Origin: Burkholderia lata
GTDB lineage: Bacteria; Pseudomonadota; Gammaproteobacteria; Burkholderiales; Burkholderiaceae
Direction of reading: 5' to 3'
DNA: 64,000 bases
Assembly (NCBI RefSeq): GCF_902499335.1
Contig: NZ_CABVQK010000009.1
Location: 248,001 to 312,000, forward strand
The position numbers and the translations under genes are program-made. Positions 52,814 through 61,985 of this stretch are shown one piece after another (the first letter of the stretch is position 1; the number at the start of each line of letters is the position of its first letter). Under the pieces are notes generated by a model. The model was not told the origin of the DNA. It did no database searches and saw only the letters and a program-made list of their open reading frames with translations.

Positions 52814-52839
52814 GTTATTTCTCTCTTGACAGAAATAAC
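52814..52839. promoter_or_regulatory. GbsR/MarR operator 1
   Basis: Inverted GTTATTTCT / AGAAATAAC arms of 9 bases around an 8-base centre. It covers a -35 TTGACA (52826-52831), which pairs at 17 bases with TAAATT (52849-52854). It matches operator 2 at 23 of 26 positions. Confidence 0.85.
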
Positions 52840-52861
52840 TGAAATGCCTAAATTTCACGTC

Positions 52862-53395
52862 ATGGAACTCACACCGATTGCCGAACGATTCATTCTCCAC
52901 TGGGGCGAAATGGGCTCGCGGTGGGGCGTCAACCGCACCGTCTCGCAGATCCACGCGCTGCTCTATCTGGCCGGCCGGCCGGTCGCGGCCGACGAGATCG
53001 CCGAGACGCTCAACGTGGCGCGCTCCAACGTCAGCACGAGCCTGAAGGAGCTGCAGGCGTGGCGGCTGGCGAAGGTCGTGCACGTGCTGGGCGACCGCCG
53101 CGACCACTTCGAGACGTCGACCGACATCTGGGAGCTGTTCAAGCTGATCGTCGAAGGGCGGCGCCAGCGCGAGATCGAGCCGACGCTCACGGTGCTGCGC
53201 GATTGCCTGACGAATCCGGAGATCGCGAACGAGAGCCGCGAGACCGAGCAGCGCATCCGCGACACGCTGCAGTTCGTCGAGACGCTCACGACCTGGTCGG
53301 ACGAGATGCTGCGGCTCAAGCCCGATACGCTGATGAAGGCGCTCGGCATCGGCGCGAAGATCAGCCAGACGGTCAGGCGCAAGCCGTCGAAGTAA
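52862..53395 (+). CDS. GbsR/MarR-family transcriptional regulator
   Basis: 177 residues from the ATG at 52862; an in-frame ATG at 52844 would add six residues. GbsR-type features: ERFILHWGEMGSRWGVNRTV, SQIHALLYLAGRPVAADEIA, ETLNVARSNVSTSLKELQAW (HTH). Neither start has a ribosome site; the TTGACA/TAAATT promoter would start RNA at about 52861, suggesting a leaderless message and supporting 52862. A terminator follows the stop and the same operator precedes the next operon, so it probably represses itself and that operon. Confidence 0.92.
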   Translation: MELTPIAERFILHWGEMGSRWGVNRTVSQIHALLYLAGRPVAADEIAETLNVARSNVSTSLKELQAWRLAKVVHVLGDRRDHFETSTDIWELFKLIVEGRRQREIEPTLTVLRDCLTNPEIANESRETEQRIRDTLQFVETLTTWSDEMLRLKPDTLMKALGIGAKISQTVRRKPSK

Positions 53396-53409
53396 GCGGT
53401 ATGCGCAGT

Positions 53410-53434
53410 GCGGGCAGCCAGCCCGCTTTTTTTT
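53410..53434 (+). terminator. Rho-independent terminator after the GbsR/MarR gene
   Basis: GCGGGC / GCCCGC stem with an AGCCA loop and eight T's, starting 14 bases after the stop codon. It separates the regulator from the SDR operon. Confidence 0.92.
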
Positions 53435-53440
53435 GGGGTT

Positions 53441-53466
53441 GTTATTTCTGTCTGTACAGAAATAAC
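53441..53466. promoter_or_regulatory. GbsR/MarR operator 2
   Basis: Perfect 10-base arms GTTATTTCTG / CAGAAATAAC around TCTGTA, 18 bases before the first ATG of the SDR operon. No unambiguous -35/-10 pair is seen. Confidence 0.85.
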
Positions 53467-53484
53467 TGTAAATAGAGGATGAAA

Positions 53485-54792
53485 ATGAACACTGTCTTGC
53501 CGTCGACCCACCCGCATGGCCGCACCGGGGCGCGCAGCATGACCGTCCTCGTGTGCGGCGCGAACGGCTTCATCGGGCGGGCACTGTGCGCGCAACTCGA
53601 AGCCGGCGGCCATCGTGTGCTGCGCGGCGTGCGCCATGCGGCCGGCCCGTGCGATGTCGCGATCGACTTCGCGAAGGACGTCGATCCCGACGCGTGGCTT
53701 GCGCGGCTGGACGGCGTCGACGTGGTGATCAATGCGGTCGGTATCCTCGCCGATCAGCGCGGCGCGACGCTCGACGCCGTGCATCGCGCCGCGCCGTGCG
53801 CGCTCTTCACCGCGTGCTGCCGCGCAGGCGTGCGGCGCGTGATCCAGATCTCGGCGCTCGGCGTCGAGCGTGGCGATACGCGCTACTTCGCCAGCAAGGT
53901 CGCGGCCGACCGCTTCCTGCAGACGCTGCCGATCGACTACCGGATCGTGCGTCCCGCGCTCGTCTACGGCACGGCCGGCGCGTCGGCGCGGTTTTTCCGG
54001 ATGCTTGCGAGCCTGCCCGTGCAGGTGCTGCCGGCGGGCGGCCATCAGCGGCTGCGCCCCGTGCACGTTGACGATCTCGCCGAAGTCGTCGCGCGGTGCG
54101 TCGATGTGCCGGCGGCCGGCCGCGCGGTGATCGACGTGGTCGGCCACGACGAAGTCGAATACCGCGAGATGCTGGCCCGCTACCGCGCCGCGCTGGGGTT
54201 TCCGCCGGCCGCCCGCATTGCATTGCCGGGCCCGCTGGCCGGCGCGGCGGCCGTGCTGCTCGGCACGCTGCCGGGTGCGATCTTCACGCGCGACACGTGG
54301 ACGATGCTGCGCGGCGGGAACACCGGCGATCCGGCCGCCGTCACGGCGATGCTCGGCCGCCCGCCGCGCGGGATCGACCGCTTCATCGGCGCGGAGGCCG
54401 CCGCGCTGCGTCGCGATGCGCTCGCGATGTGGCGTCGTCCGCTGCTGCGCGGCGCGCTTGCGATCGTGTGGATCTGGACGGCCATCGCCAGCGCGTTCGT
54501 TCATCCGCTGCACGCGAGCCTTGCACTGCTCGCGCCTGCGCACCTGACGGGGCTGCCTGCGCTGATCGCGCTCTATGCGGCCAGCGCGCTGGACTTCGCG
54601 TTGGGCATCGCGACCGTCGCCGCGCCGTCACGCCGCCTGTGGGTCGCGCAAGCCGCACTGATCCTCGCGTATTCGGCCGTCATCGCGGTCACGATGCCGG
54701 GCCTGCTCGCTGAACCGTTCGGCCCGGTGCTCAAGAACGTGCCGATTCTCGCGATCCTGTTGATCCTTTTTTCAGAAGAAGAACAAGCTTGA
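53485..54792 (+). CDS. NAD(P)-binding SDR fused to DoxX-like membrane domain
   Basis: 435 residues from the ATG at 53485, which has TAGAGG 7 bases upstream; 53479 and 53539 are alternatives. The N-terminal atypical SDR/NmrA-like domain has GANGFIG (25-31), VDVVINAVGILADQRGA and YFASKVAADRFLQ. Residues about 325-430 form four membrane helices resembling DoxX-like proteins (LLRGALAIVWIWTAIASAFV; LIALYAASALDFALGIATVA). First gene of a GbsR-controlled operon. Function unknown; a membrane-tethered oxidoreductase is inferred. Confidence 0.86.
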   Translation: MNTVLPSTHPHGRTGARSMTVLVCGANGFIGRALCAQLEAGGHRVLRGVRHAAGPCDVAIDFAKDVDPDAWLARLDGVDVVINAVGILADQRGATLDAVHRAAPCALFTACCRAGVRRVIQISALGVERGDTRYFASKVAADRFLQTLPIDYRIVRPALVYGTAGASARFFRMLASLPVQVLPAGGHQRLRPVHVDDLAEVVARCVDVPAAGRAVIDVVGHDEVEYREMLARYRAALGFPPAARIALPGPLAGAAAVLLGTLPGAIFTRDTWTMLRGGNTGDPAAVTAMLGRPPRGIDRFIGAEAAALRRDALAMWRRPLLRGALAIVWIWTAIASAFVHPLHASLALLAPAHLTGLPALIALYAASALDFALGIATVAAPSRRLWVAQAALILAYSAVIAVTMPGLLAEPFGPVLKNVPILAILLILFSEEEQA

Positions 54793-55259
54793 ATACCTAT
54801 CTCGTCATCAAGGCGCTTCACATCCTGTCGTCGGTGCTGATGGTCGGCACGGGGTTCGGCACCGCGTTCTACCTGTTCTTCGCGAACCGCACGCGCTCGG
54901 TGCCCGCGATCGCGGCCGTGTCGCGCCTCGTGGTGCGCGCGGACTGGTGGTTCACGACGCCGGCCGTGATCTTCCAGCCGGCATCGGGGCTCTGGCTCGC
55001 GCACACGGCCGGCTGGCCGTGGCATACGCCGTGGCTCATTGCGTCGATCGTGCTGTATGCGATCGCCGGCGCGTGCTGGCTGCCGGTCGTGTGGCTGCAG
55101 ATCGAGCTCGCATCGATGGCGAAGCTCGCACACGCGAACGGCGCTGCCGCGCTGCCGGAACGGTACTGGCGCTATGCGAAGCGCTGGGAGCTGCTCGGCT
55201 ATCCGGCGTTCTTCGCGATGCTGACCGTCTACTTCCTGATGGTGCTCAAGCCGATGTAA
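54789..55259 (+). CDS. DUF2269 membrane protein
   Basis: 156 residues with TTG start at 54789, whose bases overlap the previous stop (TTGA); the expected N-terminus NTYLVIKALHILSSVLMVGT follows directly. Four helices are predicted, with a conserved HILSSVLMVGTGFGTAFYLF and DWWFTTPAVIFQPASGLWLA (His and Trp/Gln positions that suggest redox or quinone contacts). The function is unknown. Confidence 0.87.
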   Translation: MNTYLVIKALHILSSVLMVGTGFGTAFYLFFANRTRSVPAIAAVSRLVVRADWWFTTPAVIFQPASGLWLAHTAGWPWHTPWLIASIVLYAIAGACWLPVVWLQIELASMAKLAHANGAAALPERYWRYAKRWELLGYPAFFAMLTVYFLMVLKPM

Positions 55260-55359
55260 GCGCGCCGGCGCCGCTGCACGGGAGCGGCGGTTCGGCACAG
55301 CGGAAAGCAGTTGATCGATTCATGAAGCATGCGACAGACAAAAAGAAGGAATGCGAATC

Positions 55360-56232
55360 ATGGACTCAAGTGAACTGGTGCTGTACTTCGACGGACGATG
55401 TCCGTTAAGCGTGGCGGAGATCAAGCGTCTCGGGGCCCGCGATGCGCGACGGCGGCTGGCTTTCGTCGATATCGCCGCGCCGGGTTTCGATCCCGCGCCG
55501 CTGGGCGTCGGCCTGCCCGCGCTGAATCGCGAGCTGCACGCGCGCCTGCCCGACGGACGCATGCTGACCGGCGTGGACAGCCTCCTGGCCGCCCATGCGC
55601 TGACCGGGCACCGCCGGCTCGTCCGGCTGCTTCGCGTGCCGGTCGTGCGCGGTGTGCTGGCGCCGCTGTATCGCCGCTTCGCGCGCAACCGGCATGCGGT
55701 ATCGCGCTGGCTCGGCTACGACGCCGACGCGCAGTGCGACGGGGCGGCGTGCAGTAGCGGTCGCGGCCGAGCCGCCGAACCCAAGGCGGCTCGGCCGGCG
55801 GGTGACGCTGCACGCAGCATCGTGGTGACCTGGATGTACGGCGCGGCAATCGCACACCTGCTCGTCGGCATTGCCGTTCCGTGGGTAGCCGGCGCGCCAT
55901 GGCTCGACACGTATCACCGCGTCATCGAGCTGCATTTCTGGGCGGGAGCGGCGCCCGATCCGGCGCGTGCGCAGCAGATCTGGTGGATGTCGCTGATCGG
56001 CGCGACGGTGCAATGCGCATCGGTCTGGATGCTGGCGCTCGTCCACCTCGGCAACCGGCTGCGCCGGCGCGAAGTGTGGGGCTGGCTGCTGGCCGGCCTG
56101 TTGATCTGGGCGCCGCAGGACATGCTGTTTTCATTGCAGGCCCATGTATCGGGCCACGTGGCGATCGACGCGGCGGCACTCGTCGCGATGGTGCCGCCGC
56201 TCGTCTGGCTGTGGAGGAGAGATACCGTATGA
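55360..56232 (+). CDS. DCC (DUF393)-like protein with altered active site and membrane tail
   Basis: 290 residues. The N-terminal DCC thioredoxin-like motif is LVLYFDGRCPLSVAEIKRLG: the usual CPLC has become C14-P-L-S17, so dithiol redox is lost or altered. A linker (about 125-150) leads to four membrane helices (VVTWMYGAAIAHLLVGIAVP; MLALVHLG; AGLLIWAPQDML). Start 55360 has AAGGA 9 bases upstream, whereas 55351 abuts it. Third gene of the operon, ending in an ATGA overlap. Confidence 0.87.
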   Translation: MDSSELVLYFDGRCPLSVAEIKRLGARDARRRLAFVDIAAPGFDPAPLGVGLPALNRELHARLPDGRMLTGVDSLLAAHALTGHRRLVRLLRVPVVRGVLAPLYRRFARNRHAVSRWLGYDADAQCDGAACSSGRGRAAEPKAARPAGDAARSIVVTWMYGAAIAHLLVGIAVPWVAGAPWLDTYHRVIELHFWAGAAPDPARAQQIWWMSLIGATVQCASVWMLALVHLGNRLRRREVWGWLLAGLLIWAPQDMLFSLQAHVSGHVAIDAAALVAMVPPLVWLWRRDTV

Positions 56233-57728
56233 ACACCTTGCCTGCTTTCGACTGGGCGCTCAACCTGCTGATCGTGCAGGGCGCGATGGGCGCATTCGAT
56301 ACGCTCTATCACCATGAACTCACGCAGGATCTGCCGCACAGCCCGGGTGCGCGGCTCGAGCTGGCGATTCACGCGGTGCGTTCCGTGCTCTACGGCCTCG
56401 TGTTCGCGTCGATCGCGAACGTCGCGTTTCATGGCGCGTGGGTCGCGGCCCTCGCGGCGGTGGTGGTCGTCGAGGTGGTGCTGACGCTGTGGGATTTCGT
56501 CGTCGAGGACCAGAGCCGCAAATTGCCGGCGACCGAGCGTGTGCTGCACACGCTGCTGGCCGTCAACGGCGGCGCGCTGTTCGGGATGATCGCGATGCAA
56601 CTGGCCGCGTGGGCGCACGAGCCGACCGCGCTGCAGCCGCTCGATCTCGGCTGGCGCGGCTGGCTGCTGAGCCTCTTTGCCGTCGGCGTGACGGTATCGG
56701 GAATCCGCGACGGGATCGCGGCCTGCCGGATCGCGCACCGCGCGCCGGTCGCCAATCCGTTCGCGGGGCAGCCGCCGGGGAACGTGCTCGTGACCGGCGG
56801 GACCGGCTTCATCGGCGAAACCCTCGTGAACCAGCTGCTCGACGCGGGGCATGCGGTCACGTTGCTGGCGCGCGATCCGCTGCGCGCGGCGTATCAGTTT
56901 CACGGCCGCGTGCGTAGCATGACGGCCGTCGAGCAGCTGCAGCCGCACGAGCGTTTCGACACGGTCATCAATCTCGCGGGGGCGCCGGTGCTGGGCGCAC
57001 GCTGGAGCAAGCGCCGGCAGGCGGTGCTGCTCGCGAGCCGCGTCGGCGTCACGGAATCGCTGATGCGCTGGGTCGAGACTGCCGAGGTCAAGCCGCGCAC
57101 GTGGATCCAGGCATCGGCGATCGGTTACTACGGCGTGCGCCCTGCCGACGAGCGGCTCGACGAGAGCAGCAGCGCCGGCACCGGCTTCATGTCAGAGCTG
57201 TGCCGGCAGTGGGAGCAGTCCGCGCAGGCGCTCGAGCGCCACGGCGTGCGCTCGGTCGTGCTGCGGCTGGGCGTCGTGTTCGGCCCTGGCGGCGCGCTGC
57301 GCCCGATGCTGCTGCCGCATTACTTCGGGATGGGCGGACGATTCGGCGACGGCGCGCAGGTGATGAGCTGGATCCACCGGGACGACGTGCTGCGGATCAT
57401 CGCGCGTGCGATGGCGAACCCGGGCATGCACGGCGTCTACAACGCGGTCGCGCCCGCGCCGCTGACCCAGCGCGAGTTCGTGCAGGTCGTGTCGAAAGTG
57501 CTGCATCGTCCGGCCTGGCTGCACGTGCCGGCCGCGCCGCTGCGCATCGCGATGGGCGAGATGGCCGAGCTGCTGCTGGACGGCCAGCGGGTGATGCCGG
57601 CGCGGTTGCATCAGGACGGATTCATGTTCCGGTTCCCGACGGCCGAGCGCGCGCTGCGTGACCTGACGAATCGTCCGCACGCGGATTTTCCGCGTACGGC
57701 ATGTCGTTTGCCACGTGGTCGTGTATAA
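56229..57728 (+). CDS. TIGR01777-family NAD(P)-binding protein with N-terminal membrane domain
   Basis: 499 residues. Residues 1-170 hold about five membrane helices (LNLLIVQGAMGAFDTLYHHE near the start). The Rossmann domain begins at about 185 with NVLVTGGTGFIGETLVNQLL, and the family pattern INLAGAPVLGARWSKRRQAV, AIGYYGVRP and YNAVAPAPLTQREFVQ follows. These are nucleoside-diphosphate-sugar epimerase relatives of unknown substrate. ATG overlaps the previous stop. Last gene of the operon. Confidence 0.9.
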   Translation: MNTLPAFDWALNLLIVQGAMGAFDTLYHHELTQDLPHSPGARLELAIHAVRSVLYGLVFASIANVAFHGAWVAALAAVVVVEVVLTLWDFVVEDQSRKLPATERVLHTLLAVNGGALFGMIAMQLAAWAHEPTALQPLDLGWRGWLLSLFAVGVTVSGIRDGIAACRIAHRAPVANPFAGQPPGNVLVTGGTGFIGETLVNQLLDAGHAVTLLARDPLRAAYQFHGRVRSMTAVEQLQPHERFDTVINLAGAPVLGARWSKRRQAVLLASRVGVTESLMRWVETAEVKPRTWIQASAIGYYGVRPADERLDESSSAGTGFMSELCRQWEQSAQALERHGVRSVVLRLGVVFGPGGALRPMLLPHYFGMGGRFGDGAQVMSWIHRDDVLRIIARAMANPGMHGVYNAVAPAPLTQREFVQVVSKVLHRPAWLHVPAAPLRIAMGEMAELLLDGQRVMPARLHQDGFMFRFPTAERALRDLTNRPHADFPRTACRLPRGRV

Positions 57729-57800
57729 ATTCGGCGTGAACGCGTTCGGGACGTGTGGTGCGTCCCGGGCGCTCCGCATCCGACCTCACAAGGAGACTGC

Positions 57801-58424
57801 ATGCTGCACATCCTCGGCAAGATCCCGTCCATCAACGTTCGCAAGGTGCTGTGGCTGTGCACCGAGCTGAACCTGCCGTTCGAACAGGAAGACTGGGGCG
57901 CGGGCTTCCGCACGACCAACGATCCGGGCTATCTCGCGCTGAATCCGAACGGTCTCGTGCCCGTCATCAAGGACGACGATTTCGTACTCTGGGAATCGAA
58001 CACGATCATCCGCTACCTCGCGAACCGCTATGGCGGCGACGCGCTGTATCCGGCCGAGCCGCAGGCGCGCGCGCGGGTCGATCAATGGATCGACTGGCAG
58101 GGCGCGGACCTGAACCGTTCGTGGGTCGGCGCGTTCCTCGGCCTCGTGCGGAAATCGCCCGATCACCAGGATCCGGCCGGCATTGCGCAGTCGATCGCGG
58201 GCTGGACGAAGCACATGCAGGTGCTGAACGCGCAGCTCGAAGCGACCGGCGCGTACGTGGCCGGCAACGGCTTCACGCTCGCGGACATTCCGATCGGCCT
58301 GTCGGTGAACCGCTGGTTCGGCACGCCGTTCGAGCATCCGGATTTCCCGGCGGTGTCGCGTTATATCGAACGTCTCGCGACGCGCGAAGGCTTCCAGAAG
58401 TACGCAGGCAGCGCGAACCCGTGA
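57801..58424 (+). CDS. Glutathione S-transferase family protein
   Basis: 207 residues. The thioredoxin-like domain ([53 protein letters not shown]) is followed by the helical domain ending [20 protein letters not shown]. Class unclear; no catalytic Ser/Tyr is certain. ATG at 57801 follows AAGGAGACTGC, a strong ribosome site. It follows the TIGR01777 gene by 72 bases and may be separate. Confidence 0.93.
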   Translation: MLHILGKIPSINVRKVLWLCTELNLPFEQEDWGAGFRTTNDPGYLALNPNGLVPVIKDDDFVLWESNTIIRYLANRYGGDALYPAEPQARARVDQWIDWQGADLNRSWVGAFLGLVRKSPDHQDPAGIAQSIAGWTKHMQVLNAQLEATGAYVAGNGFTLADIPIGLSVNRWFGTPFEHPDFPAVSRYIERLATREGFQKYAGSANP

Positions 58425-58513
58425 TGCGTTGCCGGTAGTGCGCGGCGCGGAGGCATGGCAAGCGCCGCCGCGTTCGCGTCATGACCGGTATGCACGGGCC
58501 CGCGGGCCCGTTG

Positions 58514-59914
58514 TCACGCGCCGGGCGCCGGCACCGCGTCGAGCACGCGCGCGAGAAACGCCTCGTGGTTCCACGCGGATTCCGGCCGCGACAGCCCGAG
58601 CCGCACGACCACCAGTTGCCGGCTCGGCACCACGCTCACGAACTGGCCTTCGTGGCCGACCGCATGAAACGCGTCGGCCGGCATCGCGGCCGCATGCGGA
58701 TCGCGATCGTTGAACGGCTCCGGCACCTTGACCCACAGCTGCGCGCCGTACTCCTGCCGCTCCGACTGCGGCGTCGCGCGCGTCAGGTAGCGCACCCAGC
58801 CTTCCGGCAGCAGCCGCTGCCCGTCCCACACGCCGTCCTGCAGCAGCAGCTGCCCGAAGCGCGCCCAGTCGCGCGCGCTCGCATACATGTACGACGCGCT
58901 GACGAGCGTGCCGGCCGCATCGGGCTCGAACACCGCGCTGCGCATCCCGAGCGGCGCGAACAGCGCACGGCGCGGAAGCGCGAGGTAGTCGCCGTCGCTG
59001 CCGCCCAGCGCTTCGCGCATCACGCGCGCGACGATCGCGCTCGTGCCGCTCGAGTAGGACCACCGTGTGCCGGGTGTCGCGGCGAGCGGCTTTTCCGACG
59101 CAAACCGCGCGGTATCGGGCTGCGCGTACAGCATCAACGCGACGTCGGACAGCGGGTCGTCGTAGTCCTCGTTGAATTGCAGGCCGCTCGTCATCCGCAG
59201 CAGCTCGTCGAGCGTAATGGCCGCGCGCGGATCGCCGCTGCCGCGCCATTCGGGCAGCAGCGCCGACGCATCGGGCGACAGCTTGCGCTGAGCGACGAGC
59301 CTGCCGACCAGCGCGGCCGTCACGGTCTTCGTCATCGACCAGCCGGGCAGCGGCGTGTCGGCCGTGAAGCCGGGTGCATAGCGTTCGGCGATCACCTGGC
59401 CGTGCCACATCACGACGACCGCGCGCGTGCGCCGTGGCCGTGCCGGATCGGGCTCGTCGAACGCGCGGTCGAGCGCGGTCTGCAGCTTTTGTGCGTCGAT
59501 GCCGGCCGGCGGCGTGGCCGGTGCCGGTTGAGCGGCAGGCGGATCGGGGAGAGGCGGCAGCGCGGCCGGCAACGCGCCGGGCGACGGCCCGATCGCGAGC
59601 GTGCAGCCGAGCCCCGGCCGGAAGTCGGCTTCGCGTTCGGCGAAGCCGGCGAAGGTGGCCGTTGCGCGATGATGGTCGGGATCGATCGACGGGTGCACCA
59701 GTTTCAGCAGCGGATGCACGCCGGCCATGATGTCGACGTCTATCACGGACGTGGCCGGGCGGCCCGATACGTACACGCCGGAACACAGCGCCTTCGCCGC
59801 ATAGCCGGTCGCGATCGGCGCGAGCCGGGACAGCATGTAGCCCGTGTAGCCGACCGCGGCGACGACGGCGAGCGCGACGCCGCGCAGGATCAGCTTCTTG
59901 AGGGGGATCGTCAT
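58514..59914 (-). CDS. Beta-lactamase-fold serine hydrolase (class C/penicillin-binding type)
   Basis: 466 residues. An N-terminal membrane anchor (8-27) places it at the periplasmic face. Serine motif SMTK at 193-196, Y287-S-S (YxN position) and a late GHEG where KTG is usual. A Pro/Ala-rich linker (115-138) precedes the catalytic domain. Activity may be esterase, peptidase or weak beta-lactamase. ATG at 59914 has no strong ribosome site. It converges with the GST gene. Confidence 0.88.
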   Translation of the reverse strand: MTIPLKKLILRGVALAVVAAVGYTGYMLSRLAPIATGYAAKALCSGVYVSGRPATSVIDVDIMAGVHPLLKLVHPSIDPDHHRATATFAGFAEREADFRPGLGCTLAIGPSPGALPAALPPLPDPPAAQPAPATPPAGIDAQKLQTALDRAFDEPDPARPRRTRAVVVMWHGQVIAERYAPGFTADTPLPGWSMTKTVTAALVGRLVAQRKLSPDASALLPEWRGSGDPRAAITLDELLRMTSGLQFNEDYDDPLSDVALMLYAQPDTARFASEKPLAATPGTRWSYSSGTSAIVARVMREALGGSDGDYLALPRRALFAPLGMRSAVFEPDAAGTLVSASYMYASARDWARFGQLLLQDGVWDGQRLLPEGWVRYLTRATPQSERQEYGAQLWVKVPEPFNDRDPHAAAMPADAFHAVGHEGQFVSVVPSRQLVVVRLGLSRPESAWNHEAFLARVLDAVPAPGA

Positions 59915-60106
59915 GCGCGAGCGTCCTCGGTTGTCTGCAGGCGGAACATGAACCGGCAGTGTCGCAGGTTCGGGCCGGCGGTGGCAATCGCGGGTGCGGG
60001 AGGTGCCGGGCGGCGTCGCTAGGGCGCACGTTGCCCGGCGTGTGTGAATCGTGTGTGTCGATCGGCCATGTCGAACGGGCCGTGTGCGGCCCGTTCAACT
60101 GGTGCG

Positions 60107-61270
60107 TCATTGCGCGTTGTCATTGTCGAAGCGCAGGTTCCAGACCGTCGCGGTGTTCGTGTTGTCGTCGACGGCCGCGAATTCCAGTTGGCCTTTGCTA
60201 CCGCGCCCGAATGCAAGGCCGAACGCCGCCCCCGACACGGTGTCGACCTGCATTTGTGCGATGAAGCGCCCGTCCACCGTGAATTCGACGATCTCGCTCG
60301 GCTGCAGCGGATCGGCGTTGACCGCGTCACCGTTCGCGGTCACGAGATGGCCGTTCGGTGCGAGCGCCAGTGCGAGCGGGCCGTGCAGGTGCGCCGCGTC
60401 GAAGTAGATCATGCGTCCGACGCCGCCGTTGCGATTCGTCGACGCGGCGTTCTGGATCGCGAACACCGCGTTGTCGCCGGTGGAGGCGACATACAGCACG
60501 TCGATGTTCGGGTCGTACGCGAGGCCGGTCGGGCCGACGACGAGTGCATTGGGATCGGTTCGATTCACGTAGCCCGACGCGATGACGCGCGAGCCCGGCA
60601 GCATCGTGACGCCGTTGTCGCCGATCGCGAGCTCGATGCGCGAGACCGTCCCGTTCAGCACGTTCGACACGAACGCGGTCACGCGCTGGCCTCGATCGAT
60701 CACGGTCATGTCCCACGGCCCGTCGAGCAGCGCCGCGCTGGACAGTTGCGTGACGAGATTGCCCTGCGGACCGATGACGAGCAGCGAACCCGGCGGCACG
60801 ACGGTCTTGCCGTCCGGCGCCGGCACGTTGCCGACCAGCACGAAGCCGCTGCGCAGCACCACGAGCGCGGTCGTCAGGCCGAGATTGGTGCCCTGGAAGA
60901 ACGTCGCCGGCGTCTTGCCGGGCGACAGCTTCACGATCGTCGTGCCGGTGCCTTGCGTGTTCGATGACGCGTTGAAGTTGGACACGACGACGTCGCCGGG
61001 TTTCAGCGTGCTCCAGGTCGGCACGCCGCGCGGCACGAATGCGATGCCGTACGGATTGACATCGCCATTGGCGGGCACGGTCGATGCGGTGAACGATGGA
61101 ATCGGCAGGATGATGTCGCTGCCGCCGGCCCACGCGAACGCCGACGACAACGCGACCAGCCCGGCGCCGCAAGCCGCACGACAAAGCGCGTGCCGGACGC
61201 GCGCGAGGACAGGCGGATCAGCCGCGAACACGGCCGCGGCGGGTGAACGACAGGAGGGGAGAGGGTCCAT
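60107..61270 (-). CDS. Secreted beta-propeller (NHL-like) protein, unknown function
   Basis: 387 residues. ATG at 61270 is preceded by CGGAGTC. The hydrophobic segment at about 33-48 (AACGAGLVALSSAFAWAG) looks like a signal peptide with a long N-region. Repeats of the form NPYGIAFVP, GPWDMTVIDRG, GPTGLAYDPNIDVLYVASTG and GPLALALAPNGHLVTANGD mark a 6-blade-like propeller. It resembles TIGR03118-type exported proteins; the ligand is unknown. Confidence 0.85.
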   Translation of the reverse strand: MDPLPSCRSPAAAVFAADPPVLARVRHALCRAACGAGLVALSSAFAWAGGSDIILPIPSFTASTVPANGDVNPYGIAFVPRGVPTWSTLKPGDVVVSNFNASSNTQGTGTTIVKLSPGKTPATFFQGTNLGLTTALVVLRSGFVLVGNVPAPDGKTVVPPGSLLVIGPQGNLVTQLSSAALLDGPWDMTVIDRGQRVTAFVSNVLNGTVSRIELAIGDNGVTMLPGSRVIASGYVNRTDPNALVVGPTGLAYDPNIDVLYVASTGDNAVFAIQNAASTNRNGGVGRMIYFDAAHLHGPLALALAPNGHLVTANGDAVNADPLQPSEIVEFTVDGRFIAQMQVDTVSGAAFGLAFGRGSKGQLEFAAVDDNTNTATVWNLRFDNDNAQ

Positions 61271-61565
61271 GGCATGACTCCGGTTGATGATCGCGATCAG
61301 TCATCCCGGCTGCCGGCCTGCGCAGCCGACGGGTGTCCGGCGCGGGTTCGCGATCGTGCACTGGCCACGTGAACCCACGCTCGAAATAAACGGATGGCGA
61401 GGGCCGGATATTCCAATCTGTTACGGATGTTGCATGCGGGCTGGCGTCCATTGTTCGCGGAAAGGGCGATGCGGCCTGACAAGTTGAAATCCGACCCGCC
61501 GTCGGCCGATAATCGTCCGGCATCGCTCTCCCACTTTCCCAATCCAACCGTTATCGGAAAACGCC

Positions 61566-61985
61566 ATGTCCTACGACAACAACAACCCGTTCGCCAAAAT
61601 CCTGCGCGGCGAACTGCCGTGCGTGAAGGTCGCGGAAGACGACGCGACCCTCGCGATCATGGATCTGATGCCGCAGGCCGACGGCCACGTGCTCGTGATC
61701 CCGAAGGAGCCGGCCGCGCAGATCTTCGAGTTGTCCGGCGACGCAGCCGCGGCCGGCATCCGCATGACGCAGCGCGTCGCGGCGGCGGTGCGCGCGGCGC
61801 TCGAGCCGGACGGCGTGTTCATCGGCCAGTTCAACGGCGCGGCAGCCGGCCAGACGGTTCCGCACGTGCACTTCCACGTGATCCCGCGCTGGGAAGGCGC
61901 CGAGCTGCGGATGCATGCGCGCGAGATCGCCGACGCGGCGACGCTCGAAGTGCTCGCGCAGCGCATTCGCGCGCGCTTCGTGTAA
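61566..61985 (+). CDS. HIT-family nucleotide-binding protein
   Basis: 139 residues. The histidine triad is H100-V-H102-F-H104 within TVPHVHFHVIPRWEG, and FAKILRGELPCVKV and DLMPQADGHVLVIPKE are typical of bacterial HIT (Hint-like) proteins, which hydrolyse AMP-lysine or related nucleotides. ATG at 61566 has only a weak site (CGGAAAAC). Monocistronic. Confidence 0.95.
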   Translation: MSYDNNNPFAKILRGELPCVKVAEDDATLAIMDLMPQADGHVLVIPKEPAAQIFELSGDAAAAGIRMTQRVAAAVRAALEPDGVFIGQFNGAAAGQTVPHVHFHVIPRWEGAELRMHAREIADAATLEVLAQRIRARFV

